Shown here: in pieces, positions 25,217 to 33,944 of the stretch | How the letters are laid out: each line of letters starts with the position of its first letter | Position numbering within the stretch: the first letter of the stretch is position 1 | Assembly (NCBI RefSeq): GCF_000024025.1 | Contig: NC_013131.1 | Location: 4,092,001-4,156,000, forward strand | From: Catenulispora acidiphila DSM 44928 | Lineage (GTDB): Bacteria > Actinomycetota > Actinomycetes > Streptomycetales > Catenulisporaceae | Direction: 5' to 3' | Length of the DNA: 64,000 bases | Made by a program: the position numbers and the translations under genes | The notes under the pieces: generated by a model | What the model saw: only the letters and a program-made list of their open reading frames with translations | Told to the model about the DNA's origin: nothing | Databases searched by the model: none

Positions 25217-25567
25217 ATGACTGTGGAGACCCAGACGCCGACCCTGGTCGGCATCGACTTCGACGCCATGCCCTGGGAGAAGTGGGTGAAGGCCGGCGCC
25301 GACGGCCGGGTGAAGATCGCCTACACCCAGGGCTTCCGGGTGCGCCTGATGGAGCTGCCGGCGGGCTTCGACGAGCAGGAGTGGTGCACCCGCGGCCACC
25401 AGGGCTACGTCCTGTCCGGGGAGTTCACGATCCTGTTCGACGACCGCGCCGTGTCCTGCCGCCCCGGCATGGGCTTCATCATCCCCGGCACGGAGCGCCA
25501 CCGCTCCCGCGGCTCCGGCACCGAGCCGACCCTGGTCTACGTGATCGACGAGGTGCCGGCTCCGTGA
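25217..25567 (+). CDS. single-domain cupin protein
   Basis: A 116-aa small beta-barrel cupin. Motif 1 is RGHQGYVLSGEFTILFDD (with His and Glu ligand candidates); motif 2 is PGMGFIIPGTERHRSRG with a further His. ATG at 25217 is chosen because GAGGAG lies 7 bases before it; ATGs at 25202 and 25211 are too close to, or within, that site. In bacilysin clusters a cupin (BacB, two cupin domains) isomerises the prephenate-derived intermediate. This one-domain protein may play an analogous part, but size and sequence do not prove it. It overlaps the next gene by GTGA. Confidence 0.8.
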   Translation: MTVETQTPTLVGIDFDAMPWEKWVKAGADGRVKIAYTQGFRVRLMELPAGFDEQEWCTRGHQGYVLSGEFTILFDDRAVSCRPGMGFIIPGTERHRSRGSGTEPTLVYVIDEVPAP

Positions 25568-26061
25568 CCGAGCAGGAACAGGCCCGCATCGCCGACCAGC
25601 GCCTGCTCATCGACGATCTGGACCGCCGCATCATCGCCCTGCTCGCCGAACGCACCCGCGTGGTCCGCGTCCTGACCGAGAACAAGCGCGACGAGGCCGC
25701 CGTCCGCTCCCCCGACCGCGTGGCGGCAGTCGTCGCGCGCGTCCGCGCCCTCGCCGAGGAGCACGGCATGCCGCCGGCGATCGCCGAGGCGACGTACCGG
25801 ACCTTGATCGAGGAGCTGACGCAGATGCAGCTGGTGCGGCTCGCCGAGCGGCGGGCTGGTGCTGGTGCTGACGCTGCTGTTGGTGCCGGTGCCGGTGCCG
25901 GTGCCGGTGCCGGTGCTGCCGGGGCGCAGCAGGATGCGGCCGGCGGCGGCGGGGAAAACTCCGGCGGCGGCGAAGGTGGCGCGGTCGGGGAAAGCTCCCT
26001 TGGCGGCGAAGCCGAACTCGAAGCCGCTGCGGCCGTCGCGGCGCGGCCGGGTTCGTCGTGA
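25564..26061 (+). CDS. chorismate mutase, AroQ type
   Basis: 165 aa. Residues about 5-95 match the helical AroQ chorismate mutase fold: LLIDDLDRRIIALLAERTRVVRVL, NKRDEAAVRSPDRVAAVVARVRALAEEHG, then ATYRTLIEELTQMQL. It should convert chorismate to prephenate, or act on amino-deoxychorismate as PapB does. Beyond residue 95 comes a Gly/Ala low-complexity tail encoded by a GGTGCC microsatellite, with no family counterpart. It overlaps the cupin and the UbiD genes by GTGA on each side. Together with the PDT-like protein it supports a prephenate-level branch in the pathway. Confidence 0.88.
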   Translation: MTEQEQARIADQRLLIDDLDRRIIALLAERTRVVRVLTENKRDEAAVRSPDRVAAVVARVRALAEEHGMPPAIAEATYRTLIEELTQMQLVRLAERRAGAGADAAVGAGAGAGAGAGAAGAQQDAAGGGGENSGGGEGGAVGESSLGGEAELEAAAAVAARPGSS

Positions 26062-27515
26062 CCGGGCGCCGGCTCGCGGATCTGCGGACCGCGCTGGCCG
26101 GGCTGGATTCGGCGCCCGGGGAGCTGGTGCGGGTACGGGAGGAGATCCCGGCGCGGTTCGGGGTCGGCGCCCGCTATGCCCGGTGGGCCGGGACGCCTGC
26201 GGCGCCGCCCACCGGGCCCGGTCCGGTCGTGCTGTTCGAGCACGTCAGGGCCGACTCCGGTGCGAGCGGGCCGGTGCTGATGGGGTTGTACGGCACCCGT
26301 CGGCGCGCGGCGGCGCTGCTCGGGCTGGAGCCGGCCGAGGTGCCGTTCCGGCTGCTGGAAGCGGTGGGCAAGCCGGTGGCGCCGGTCCTGCTCGCTGAGG
26401 ACTCGCGTCCCGAGCGCGCCGCGCGGCCGGCCGACCTGACCGCGTTGCCGATCCCCGTCCTCACCGACGCCGACGCCGGTCCGTACCTCACCCTCGGCGC
26501 GGTGCTGGCCACCGATCCGGACACCGGCGTCCGGAACCTGTCGGTGCACCGCATGTGCGTGCAGGGCCCTGACACCCTCACCATCTGGATGGTGCCCGGC
26601 CGCGATCTGGAGCGGGCTTACAACGCCGCGCTGGCCCGCGGCGAGTCGCTGCCGGTGGCGATCCATCTCGGCGTGCCGCCCGCGGTGCTGCTGGCCTCGT
26701 GCTGTCCGTCGTCGCTGGTGCCGCCGGAGGTGGACGAGATCGCCGTGGCCGGCGCCATAGGCGGCGCGCCCGTGGAGCTCATGCCGTGCGGGAGCATCGA
26801 CGCCGAGTGCATCGCGCACGCCGAGTACGTCATCGAGGGCGAGATCCTGGACAAAGTGGTGCCGGAGAACCCGGCCGGTCCCTTCGCCACGCCGGAGTTC
26901 CTCGGCTACCGAGGCCGCGCGCACCCCGCCCTGCCCGTGATCCGGGTTTCGGCGATCACCGCGCGGCCGGGCGCGATCCTGCAAAGCGTCAGCGGTCCCG
27001 GCCTGGAGCAGTCGGTGCTCCTCGGCTACGGCATGGAGGCCGCGGTCCTCGCCTTCCTGCGCGAGCGCGGCGCCCCGATCGTCTCAGCGCTCTGCCACAC
27101 CGCCGGCGGCGGCCAGCTCATGCTGGTCCTGCGCTGGCGCAAGCGCTCCGGCGAGGACGACGCCTTGGTCCGGGACTGCTGCGAGGCCGTGCTGGAGACG
27201 TTCCGCATGGTCAAGACGGTGCTGGCGGTCGACGAGGACGTGGACCCCGAATCCGACCAGGACCTGTGGTGGGCGATGGCGACCAGATTGCAGGCCGACC
27301 GGGACATCACGATCCTGCCGGACCGGGAAGGCTTCGCGCTGGATCCGTCGCAGTCCACTGTCTACTCGCCGAACCTGTCCGGCGACGGCCGCACCGCCAA
27401 AGCCGTCTTCGACTGCACCGTCCCCTTCGCCCTGCGCGACCGCTTCACCCGCGCGGAGTTCACTCCGGAGCCCGCAGGCGGCGCACGGCGGCAAGCCGCG
27501 CGACGCCCTCGGTGA
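26058..27515 (+). CDS. UbiD family decarboxylase
   Basis: A 485-aa member of the UbiD/Fdc family, which use prenylated FMN to decarboxylate (or carboxylate) aromatic or unsaturated acids. Family features are VRNLSVHRMCVQGPDTLTIW with the Arg, the SVPxAVLLASC-type strand, AHAEYVIEGEI with the catalytic Glu region, and ENPAGPFATPEFLGY. No UbiX prenyltransferase is in the window, so prFMN must come from elsewhere. Its 3' end overlaps the convergent MocR gene by 56 bases. It is the last gene of the block and probably removes a carboxylate from the chorismate-derived ring. Confidence 0.88.
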   Translation: MTGRRLADLRTALAGLDSAPGELVRVREEIPARFGVGARYARWAGTPAAPPTGPGPVVLFEHVRADSGASGPVLMGLYGTRRRAAALLGLEPAEVPFRLLEAVGKPVAPVLLAEDSRPERAARPADLTALPIPVLTDADAGPYLTLGAVLATDPDTGVRNLSVHRMCVQGPDTLTIWMVPGRDLERAYNAALARGESLPVAIHLGVPPAVLLASCCPSSLVPPEVDEIAVAGAIGGAPVELMPCGSIDAECIAHAEYVIEGEILDKVVPENPAGPFATPEFLGYRGRAHPALPVIRVSAITARPGAILQSVSGPGLEQSVLLGYGMEAAVLAFLRERGAPIVSALCHTAGGGQLMLVLRWRKRSGEDDALVRDCCEAVLETFRMVKTVLAVDEDVDPESDQDLWWAMATRLQADRDITILPDREGFALDPSQSTVYSPNLSGDGRTAKAVFDCTVPFALRDRFTRAEFTPEPAGGARRQAARRPR

Positions 27516-28992
27516 TGCGCTCCGGCGTGAGCGCCGCGTACCCCATGAGAAAGGTGGGTTCGGTCGGCGGGTCCTGCGCGTAGTACCCGGAAGCCGGATA
27601 GATCAGCACGCCCCGCTCGGCGGCGCGCCGCGCGAACTCGCCCTCGCCGACGCCCGCCTCCAGCAGCCCGGGCAAGGCGACGAGCACGTGCAGCCCCGCC
27701 GCCTCCCCGGAGATCCGCACCCCGGCACCGAAGCACTCGTACAAGGCCTCCAACAACCGCAGCCGCCGGCGCCGGTACAGCCCGGACATCTTCGCGATGT
27801 GCCGGGCGTACCCGCCGGTCGCGATGAAGTCGGCCAGCGCCTCCTGCTCGACGGTCGCGGTGAGCCGGTCGGTGATCCACTTGATGCCCAGGAACGGCTG
27901 CACCAGCCGCTCCGGCAGGATCGCGTAGCCGATGCGCAGCGCCGGGAACAGCGTCTTGCTGAAGCTGCCGACATACACCACCGAGCCCTGGTGCGCGTCG
28001 GCGGCCAGGGCCGGCAACCGGTCCCCGGAGAACCAGTACTCGTTGTGGTAGTCGTCCTCTAAGATCGTCGCCCCGCGCTCCTGCGCCCAGCCCACCAGCG
28101 CGCGCCGCCGCTGCGCGGTCATCACGCAGCCGGTCGGGAACTGGTGCGACGGCGTGACGTAGACCAGGCGCACCCGCGCCGGATCGTGGCCGTGCGCGCG
28201 CACCGTGGCGTCGATGTCCTGGACCCGCAGCCCTTCGTCGTCCACCGCCACCGGCACCACCGCGGCCGGGGAGAACCCGAAGATCTGCCGCAGCACGGTG
28301 TGGCTGGGATCCTCGATGACGACGACGTCCCCGGGCCCGACGATCGCCCGCACCAAGATGTCCAAGGCCTGCGTCGCACCGCTGGTGATCATGATGCGCT
28401 CCGCCGGGGCGGAAAGGGCCCTGCTGTGCCGGACCAACGCGGCGATCTCGGCGCGCAGGGCCGCCGAACCCTCGGCCGGGCCGTATCCGAACAGCGAGTC
28501 GTCGGCCTTGGCCAGCGCGGCCTCGAGCGACTGCCGCCAGCGCGCGGTCGGGAACCGGGACAGCGCCGGCGTGCCGTGCCGGAAATCGATCGCCGCGGGA
28601 TCGGCCTGCCGCAACACCGGCGCCGGTTCCCACGGCTGCCACAGCGCGTGCCCGTCGTCCGTGGGACGCGGCGGACGCGGCGCCAGCGCGACCGCTCGCT
28701 TCGCCGCGCTCGGCACTGTCGGCGTGCCCTGATGATGCTCCGGCCCGGCCACCCGGGTCCCGGAACCTGGGCGCGCGGTCAGGTAGCCGTTGGCGGTCAG
28801 CAGCTCGTAGGCCTTGATGATCACGGTCCGCGAGACGTCCAACTGCCGGGCCAGCTCCCGCGACGCCGGAACCGTGTCCCCGGGGCGCAGCCGGCCGGCC
28901 CGCACCAGGGCGATGACCTGGTCGCAGACCTGCTGCTGCAACGGCGTCGGGCGGTCCCGGCGCAGGACGATCAGCAGCTCCGGCGATCCCAC
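27460..28992 (-). CDS. MocR family regulator (second)
   Basis: 510 aa from GTG at 28992, with GGGAG 7 bases upstream. The GntR winged helix covers residues about 10-80 (PTPLQQQVCDQVIALVRAG, ASRELARQLDVSRTVIIKAYELL). It is followed by a long linker and an aminotransferase-like domain with EDDYHNEYWF and the PLP lysine in VGSFSKTLFPALRIGY. It is convergent with and overlaps the UbiD gene end by 56 bases, and forms a likely two-gene unit with the next MocR gene. Regulation of the chorismate cluster in response to an amino-acid-like ligand is inferred. Confidence 0.88.
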   Translation of the reverse strand: MGSPELLIVLRRDRPTPLQQQVCDQVIALVRAGRLRPGDTVPASRELARQLDVSRTVIIKAYELLTANGYLTARPGSGTRVAGPEHHQGTPTVPSAAKRAVALAPRPPRPTDDGHALWQPWEPAPVLRQADPAAIDFRHGTPALSRFPTARWRQSLEAALAKADDSLFGYGPAEGSAALRAEIAALVRHSRALSAPAERIMITSGATQALDILVRAIVGPGDVVVIEDPSHTVLRQIFGFSPAAVVPVAVDDEGLRVQDIDATVRAHGHDPARVRLVYVTPSHQFPTGCVMTAQRRRALVGWAQERGATILEDDYHNEYWFSGDRLPALAADAHQGSVVYVGSFSKTLFPALRIGYAILPERLVQPFLGIKWITDRLTATVEQEALADFIATGGYARHIAKMSGLYRRRRLRLLEALYECFGAGVRISGEAAGLHVLVALPGLLEAGVGEGEFARRAAERGVLIYPASGYYAQDPPTEPTFLMGYAALTPERITEGVARLAAVRRLRAPE

Positions 28993-29030
28993 GACTGCGC
29001 TCCCTTCCTCCGACGCTCCCTTCACACCTT

Positions 29031-30455
29031 TCACAGTGTCCTGATCAGCTTGCCCGAAGCCGGGCCCACCGCGTCGCAGGACCGCGCCGCGGCGTGGAGC
29101 AGGCGCACGGCCTCGGCCAAGTGCGCCGGGGAGAGCCCGGCATAGCCGAGCACCAGACCGGGCGGTCCCGGCGCGCACCGCATCGGCGCCAGCGGCTGAA
29201 CCCGGACTCCGTGGGCTCGGGCCGCAGTGGTCAGTACCTCTTCGTCGACAGCGGGCGGGAGGTCGACGAGCAGATGCAGGCCGGCGGCGATGCCGCGGAC
29301 GCGCCAGTGCGGCAGCCGCTCGGCCAGCGCGGCGGCCAGGGCGTCGCGGCGCTCGCGGTAGCGGCGGCGCACGCCGCGCAAGTGGCGGTCGTAGGCGCCG
29401 GAGGCGATGAGTTCGGCCAGCGTGACGTGTTCCAGGATCGGCCCGCCCAGGTCGGTCTCCTTGCGCAGCGCGCGCAGCCGCTCGGCGAGCGGCGCCGGAG
29501 CCAGCGCCCAGCCCAGGCGGAGCGCCGGAGCCAGGGACTTGCTGGCGGTACCGAGGTACAGCACCCGGTCCGGGCCCAGGCCCTGCAGGCATGCGATCGG
29601 GTCGCGGTCGTAGCGGAACTCGGCGTCGTAGTCGTCCTCGATGATGATCCCGTCCACCTCGCGCGCCCAGGCGACGAGCTCGGCGCGACGGCCGGGGGAC
29701 AGCGCGGTGCCGGTCGGGTACTGGTGCGCCGGTGTGACGTGCACGACAGTCGCGGCGGTCTTGCGCAGTTCGCTGACGATCAGGCCGTCGTCGTCGACCG
29801 GGACCCAGGCGAGGTCCAGACCGGAGATGCCCAGGATCTGCCGCGGACGGTCCCCGGAGGGGTCTTCGACGGCCAGCACGCGGTGGCCGTCCTCGCGCAA
29901 GGCGCGCAGTCCCAGCGCCAAGCCGTGCGCGGCGCCGTTGAGCGCGACGATCCGCTCCGGCACCGCGTCGGCGGCGCGCACCCTGGACAAGTAGGCGGCC
30001 ATCTCCTCGCGGAAGCGCAGCACGCCGGCCGGGTCGCCGTAGCCCAGGTCGCTGTTCGGCAGGGTACTGACGGCGCGGCGCATCGCGGCCAGCCATGCCG
30101 AGCGCGGGAACAGGGACAGATCGGGACTGCCGGGGGTCAGGTCGTAGCGCGGCGGCGCGGCGGAACCGGCGTCAGCGGTGGCGCCGACGGCTCCGGCCGC
30201 CGTCGCCACAAGCCCTTCCGCCACGCGCGTCCCGGACCCGACCCGGCTGAGCAGATAGCCCTCGGCGACCAGCTGCTGGTAGGCCTCCACGACGATCCCG
30301 CGCGAGACCCGCAACTCCGCGGCGAGCTGCCGGCTCGGCGGCAGCACCGTCCCGCCCGCGAGCCGCCCCTCCCGCACGGCGTCGCGCAATCCCGCCACCA
30401 GCTGCGCGACCAGCCGCCCGGCGGCGCGGTCGAGCTCGACCAGGACCTCTGCCAC
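29031..30455 (-). CDS. MocR family regulator (third)
   Basis: 474 aa. GTG at 30455 is preferred, with ACGGGGA 7 bases upstream; TTG at 30458 is possible. Winged helix at residues 10-75 (RQLAAELRVSRGIVVEAYQQLVAEGYL). The aminotransferase-like domain has EDDYDAEFRYDRDP and the lysine in LGTASKSLAPALRLGW. It lies 38 bases upstream of the second MocR gene on the same strand. It resembles the first MocR protein more than the second in its HTH (VVEAYxQLVAEGYL). Whether it serves the chorismate cluster or a neighbouring function is unclear. Confidence 0.88.
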   Translation of the reverse strand: MAEVLVELDRAAGRLVAQLVAGLRDAVREGRLAGGTVLPPSRQLAAELRVSRGIVVEAYQQLVAEGYLLSRVGSGTRVAEGLVATAAGAVGATADAGSAAPPRYDLTPGSPDLSLFPRSAWLAAMRRAVSTLPNSDLGYGDPAGVLRFREEMAAYLSRVRAADAVPERIVALNGAAHGLALGLRALREDGHRVLAVEDPSGDRPRQILGISGLDLAWVPVDDDGLIVSELRKTAATVVHVTPAHQYPTGTALSPGRRAELVAWAREVDGIIIEDDYDAEFRYDRDPIACLQGLGPDRVLYLGTASKSLAPALRLGWALAPAPLAERLRALRKETDLGGPILEHVTLAELIASGAYDRHLRGVRRRYRERRDALAAALAERLPHWRVRGIAAGLHLLVDLPPAVDEEVLTTAARAHGVRVQPLAPMRCAPGPPGLVLGYAGLSPAHLAEAVRLLHAAARSCDAVGPASGKLIRTL

Positions 30456-30500
30456 CAACGGATCCCCGTTCCGTGAGACGAGCAGTCTGACCTCGCGAAC

Positions 30501-31424
30501 TTATCCCACTCCCGGCGATTCGGGAGCGGGCTGCGCCGCCTGCGATCGCGTGGCCGCCCAGATGGCCAGGAGCTTGAGCCGGTCTTCGGAGGCGGTGCCG
30601 GGTTCGGCGGTGTAGATGATCAGGTCGTGCACGGCGCGGTCGGACAGGGGGAGATCGAGGGACTGGAAGGTCAGTTCCAGCCGGCCGACGTCGGGGTGCT
30701 GAAGCCGTTTGACGCCGTCGTGGCGCATCAGCACGTCGTGCGCGGCCCAGCGGCTTCGGAACTCCGGGCTGAGGGTGGACAGCTCGCCCACGAGGTCGCG
30801 CAGTGCGCGGTCGCGGGGCTCGCGCCCGACCTCGGCGCGCAGCAGCGCGGCGGTGGCGACCCCGGCGGCGTCCCAGTCGACGAAGAAGCCGGGGGCGTCG
30901 GGATCGAGGAAGATGTAGCGGGCGAGGTTGGGGCGACCGCGTTTGTCGACGGTGACGCTGTCGAACATCGGTGCGAACAAGGCTCGGGCCAGCGCGTTTC
31001 CGGCGACGATATCGGTCCGGCCGTTGCGGACGAACGCCGAGGACGTCGAGATGGAGTCGAGCAGCCACTGGACCCGCGGCGGGACCTCGACGTCCCTGCG
31101 CCGCGGCGGCGTGCGGCTCTCCTGCCGCGAGGACCGGGCCAGGTCGAACAGGTAGGTGCGCTCGTCCTCGTCCAAGCGCAGGGCGCGGGCCACCGCGTCG
31201 AGGACGTCCTCGGACACGCCGCCGATGTGGCCCTTCTCCAGCCGCGTGTACCACTCCGTGCTCACCCCGGCCAGGACCGCGACCTCCTCGCGCCGCAGCC
31301 CGGGGACCCGGCGCCGGGCGCTGGTCGGCAGTCCGGCCTGCGCCGGGGTGATCTTGGCGCGCCGGCTGGCGAGGAAGTCCCGGATATCGCCGCGGTTTCC
31401 GGGCGGTTGGTCCATATCAATCAT
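30501..31424 (-). CDS. XRE family regulator with MmyB-like domain
   Basis: A 307-aa regulator with an N-terminal helix-turn-helix (VPGLRREEVAVLAGVSTEWYTRLEKG, residues 40-75). The C-terminal MmyB-type sensor domain is seen as VQWLLDSISTSSAFVRNGRTDIVAGNALARALF and ARYIFLDPDAPGFFVDWD. MmyB-like domains bind fatty-acid-like ligands. It is divergent from the aldo/keto reductase gene, which such regulators often control. The 137 bases between them show no clear palindrome. ATG at 31424 or at 31415 could be the start. Confidence 0.88.
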   Translation of the reverse strand: MIDMDQPPGNRGDIRDFLASRRAKITPAQAGLPTSARRRVPGLRREEVAVLAGVSTEWYTRLEKGHIGGVSEDVLDAVARALRLDEDERTYLFDLARSSRQESRTPPRRRDVEVPPRVQWLLDSISTSSAFVRNGRTDIVAGNALARALFAPMFDSVTVDKRGRPNLARYIFLDPDAPGFFVDWDAAGVATAALLRAEVGREPRDRALRDLVGELSTLSPEFRSRWAAHDVLMRHDGVKRLQHPDVGRLELTFQSLDLPLSDRAVHDLIIYTAEPGTASEDRLKLLAIWAATRSQAAQPAPESPGVG

Positions 31425-31561
31425 GCTAGCCGCTGGTCACAGCCCGAAGGGGGTTGAGCTTGTACCCCTATGAGCGCGACCTTCTCCGGCGGCGGCGATT
31501 ACGGTCTGCTGGAGATCGAACAGTCCAACCCGATCGGGAATACCGGCAACGGAGACAAGAC

Positions 31562-32515
31562 ATGACGAGCAAGGCGCTGACCGTACCGATGGCAGTTATG
31601 GGCACGTGGGCCTGGGGCGACAGCGGAAAGGCGGGTGAGGGCTACTTCGGCACTCAGCTGAGCGAGTCCGGCCTGCGGGAGGTCGTCGACAAGGCGCAGG
31701 CGAACGGATTCACCTTGTGGGACACCGCCGCCGTATACGGCGCGGGACGCTCGGAGACGGTTCTGGCCCAGGCATTGATGGGCTATGACCGCAGTGAGTA
31801 CCAGCTGTCGACGAAATTCACTCCGCAGATGGCAGGTGACGGCGGCGATCCGGTCGCGGATATGCTGGAGCAGAGCCTGCAGCGATTGAGCACGGACTAC
31901 GTGGATCTGTACTGGATCCACAACCCCGCCGACGTCGCACGCTGGACGCCGTCGCTGATCCCGCTGCTCAAGAGCGGCAAGATCAAGCATGTCGGCGTCT
32001 CGAACCACAGCATGGAGCAGATCGCTGCGGCCGACCGGATCCTCGGCGAGGCCGGTTTCCGTGTGGAGGCGGTCCAGAACCACTACAGCCTGCTGTATCG
32101 GAGCTCCGAGCGTGCGGGCATCCTCGAGCACTGCCGCGAGAACGACGTGCGGTTCTTCTCCTACATGGTGCTCGAGCAAGGAGCGCTGACCGGCAAGTAC
32201 AGCCCGGCCAATCCGTTGCCGGAGGGCAGCAGCCGGGCGGGCGTGTACAACGGCATCCTGCCGCAACTACAGGCCCTGACTCACCGGATGGGGACCCTCG
32301 GCGAGGACCGCGGCGCCTCCGCCGCCGACATCGCCACCGCCTGGGCCATCGCCAAGGGGACCACCCCGATCGTCGGAGTCACGAAAGCCGGTCACATCGA
32401 CGGGCTGACCCGAGCCGGCGGCATCGAGCTCGCGGACGAGGAGATCGCGGAACTGGAGGCGCTGGCCGATGCCGCAGGCGTCGACACGCGCGGCTGGTGG
32501 GAGCAGGAAGGCTGA
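31562..32515 (+). CDS. aldo/keto reductase
   Basis: A 317-aa NADPH-dependent oxidoreductase with the AKR barrel. Catalytic residues are visible: Asp and Tyr in WDTAAVYGAGRSE, Lys in LSTKFTP, and His in YWIHNPADV. The cofactor-site stretches VGVSNHSMEQI and VEAVQNHYSLLYR are present, with a late TPIVGVTKAGHIDGL. ATG at 31562 is chosen for its GGAG site and because similarity starts at LTVPMAVMGTWAWGD. It is likely controlled by the divergent XRE regulator. The carbonyl substrate is unknown. Confidence 0.9.
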   Translation: MTSKALTVPMAVMGTWAWGDSGKAGEGYFGTQLSESGLREVVDKAQANGFTLWDTAAVYGAGRSETVLAQALMGYDRSEYQLSTKFTPQMAGDGGDPVADMLEQSLQRLSTDYVDLYWIHNPADVARWTPSLIPLLKSGKIKHVGVSNHSMEQIAAADRILGEAGFRVEAVQNHYSLLYRSSERAGILEHCRENDVRFFSYMVLEQGALTGKYSPANPLPEGSSRAGVYNGILPQLQALTHRMGTLGEDRGASAADIATAWAIAKGTTPIVGVTKAGHIDGLTRAGGIELADEEIAELEALADAAGVDTRGWWEQEG

Positions 32516-32540
32516 TGTGATGAGGAGTCGGGGACATCGC

Positions 32541-33803
32541 CTATTCGGTTGCCTTGGTCGGCTCCTCCACGCCTGACTCCTCTTTCGCCGGCTCTCGCAA
32601 CTTCGGCAGCCACACCGGCATGAGCACGATGGCGATCACGGCCGGGACGAGGTTCCCGGTCAGTGCCGTGATGATCTCGCCGCTGGTCGTCCACTGATGG
32701 GGTGCCCTGGCCGTCAGCGAGCCTTGCCCGATCAGCCATATCGGAGCCAGATACCAGGCCGTCGCCAGGCTGAGGACCACCCACGGCAACAGCGTGCCGG
32801 ACCGCCAGCGGGCCAGGCTCAGCCAAATCAGGGCCGGTATCACCCACACCCCGTGATGCATCCAGGTGATCGGGGAGACCAGTTGGGCGGTGAAGGCGAT
32901 GACGAGCATGCCGACGGTGTCCTGACCCCGTCGGTACGCCCACACCGCGCCGGCCAGGAACACCACGCCCACCACCGTGGCGATCGCCAGCGCTCCGTTC
33001 GACGGCGTGGTGGTGTGGTCCAGCCGCGCGATCAGGCCGGGCAGCGAATGGTTGACCAGGGTCGGGAAGGGCACCATGCGGCTGGTGTCGTGGAACATGC
33101 CGTGCAGCCAGTAGGCGCGCGAGTCCGCGGGGATGACGGCGAAGCCCAGCAGGATCGTGGCGGCGAACGCCACGACCGACCGCCCCGCCGCGGCCCACCG
33201 CTTGGTCAGCACGAGGTACACGACGAACAGCAGCGGGGTCAGCTTCAGTCCCGCTGCCACCCCGATGCCGACCCCGCGCCAGCGCTCCGGCGTCCCGGGC
33301 GCGAAGTCGAGCAGGATCAGCAGCATCACGAACACGTTGATCTGGCCCAGGATCAGGTTGAACGACACCGGCGAGAGCAGACTCGCCACGAACATGCCGC
33401 CGACCGTGCCCGCCGTCAGCAGCCTGCGCGACGAGACGCCGGAGACGCGCAGCGACAGCCAGATCGTCGCGGCGATCGCCAGCAGGCTCAGGAAGGTCCA
33501 CAGCGTCTCGGAGGCGCCGACCCCGAGCGCGGCGAGCGGCGCGAGCACGACAGCCGCGAACGGCGTGTAGATGAACTGCATGTTCTGCGACACCGGGGTG
33601 GCGACGCCGATCTGATAGACCCGCACGTCGTGCAGCACCGCGTGGCCGCCACCGCGGTAGACGAGGAAGTCGGACATGAAGTAGGGGATGCTCTGCCCCA
33701 ACAGGAGCATCACCTGGCCGGTCAGGGCGGCCGCCACAACGGCGGCGCCGAGGAGCGGGAGCAGCCTGGCGGGCCAGGTCGGGCGGCTGGTTTGCTCGAG
33801 CAC
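32541..33803 (-). CDS. GT87 family membrane mannosyltransferase-like
   Basis: A 420-aa polytopic protein with about ten hydrophobic segments. It resembles actinobacterial polyprenol-phosphate-mannose-dependent alpha-mannosyltransferases (GT87, formerly DUF2029). Typical stretches are SDFLVYRGGGHAVLHDVRVY with the GT-C Asp, FIYTPFAAVVLAPLA, LILGQINVFVMLLILLD, GLKLTPLLFVVYL and SPITWMHHGVW. The start is GTG at 33803 with GAAGGG upstream. It lies downstream of a GT2 glycosyltransferase on the same strand, so the two may work on the same lipid-linked or cell-envelope glycan. It ends 26 bases from the convergent reductase gene. Confidence 0.87.
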   Translation of the reverse strand: MLEQTSRPTWPARLLPLLGAAVVAAALTGQVMLLLGQSIPYFMSDFLVYRGGGHAVLHDVRVYQIGVATPVSQNMQFIYTPFAAVVLAPLAALGVGASETLWTFLSLLAIAATIWLSLRVSGVSSRRLLTAGTVGGMFVASLLSPVSFNLILGQINVFVMLLILLDFAPGTPERWRGVGIGVAAGLKLTPLLFVVYLVLTKRWAAAGRSVVAFAATILLGFAVIPADSRAYWLHGMFHDTSRMVPFPTLVNHSLPGLIARLDHTTTPSNGALAIATVVGVVFLAGAVWAYRRGQDTVGMLVIAFTAQLVSPITWMHHGVWVIPALIWLSLARWRSGTLLPWVVLSLATAWYLAPIWLIGQGSLTARAPHQWTTSGEIITALTGNLVPAVIAIVLMPVWLPKLREPAKEESGVEEPTKATE

Positions 33804-33839
33804 GGGCGTTCCCTTCTTGACGCGCTGCGGTGTTGGGCG

Positions 33840-33944
33840 GGCGGCGTTCGGACTTCGGGCTTGGCGTTTCGGGCTTGGTGCTTGGGACTTCGGACTTCGG
33901 ACTTGGCGCTTCGGACTTCGGACTTCGGACTTCGCGCTCGGCGC
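33840..33944. repeat. short CGGACTT-type tandem repeats
   Basis: The gap between the GT87 and GT2 genes is filled with repeats of about 7-8 bases of the form cggactt / cgggctt / ggcgctt, with the densest run around 33888-33932. No gene is seen in it. Confidence 0.75.
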
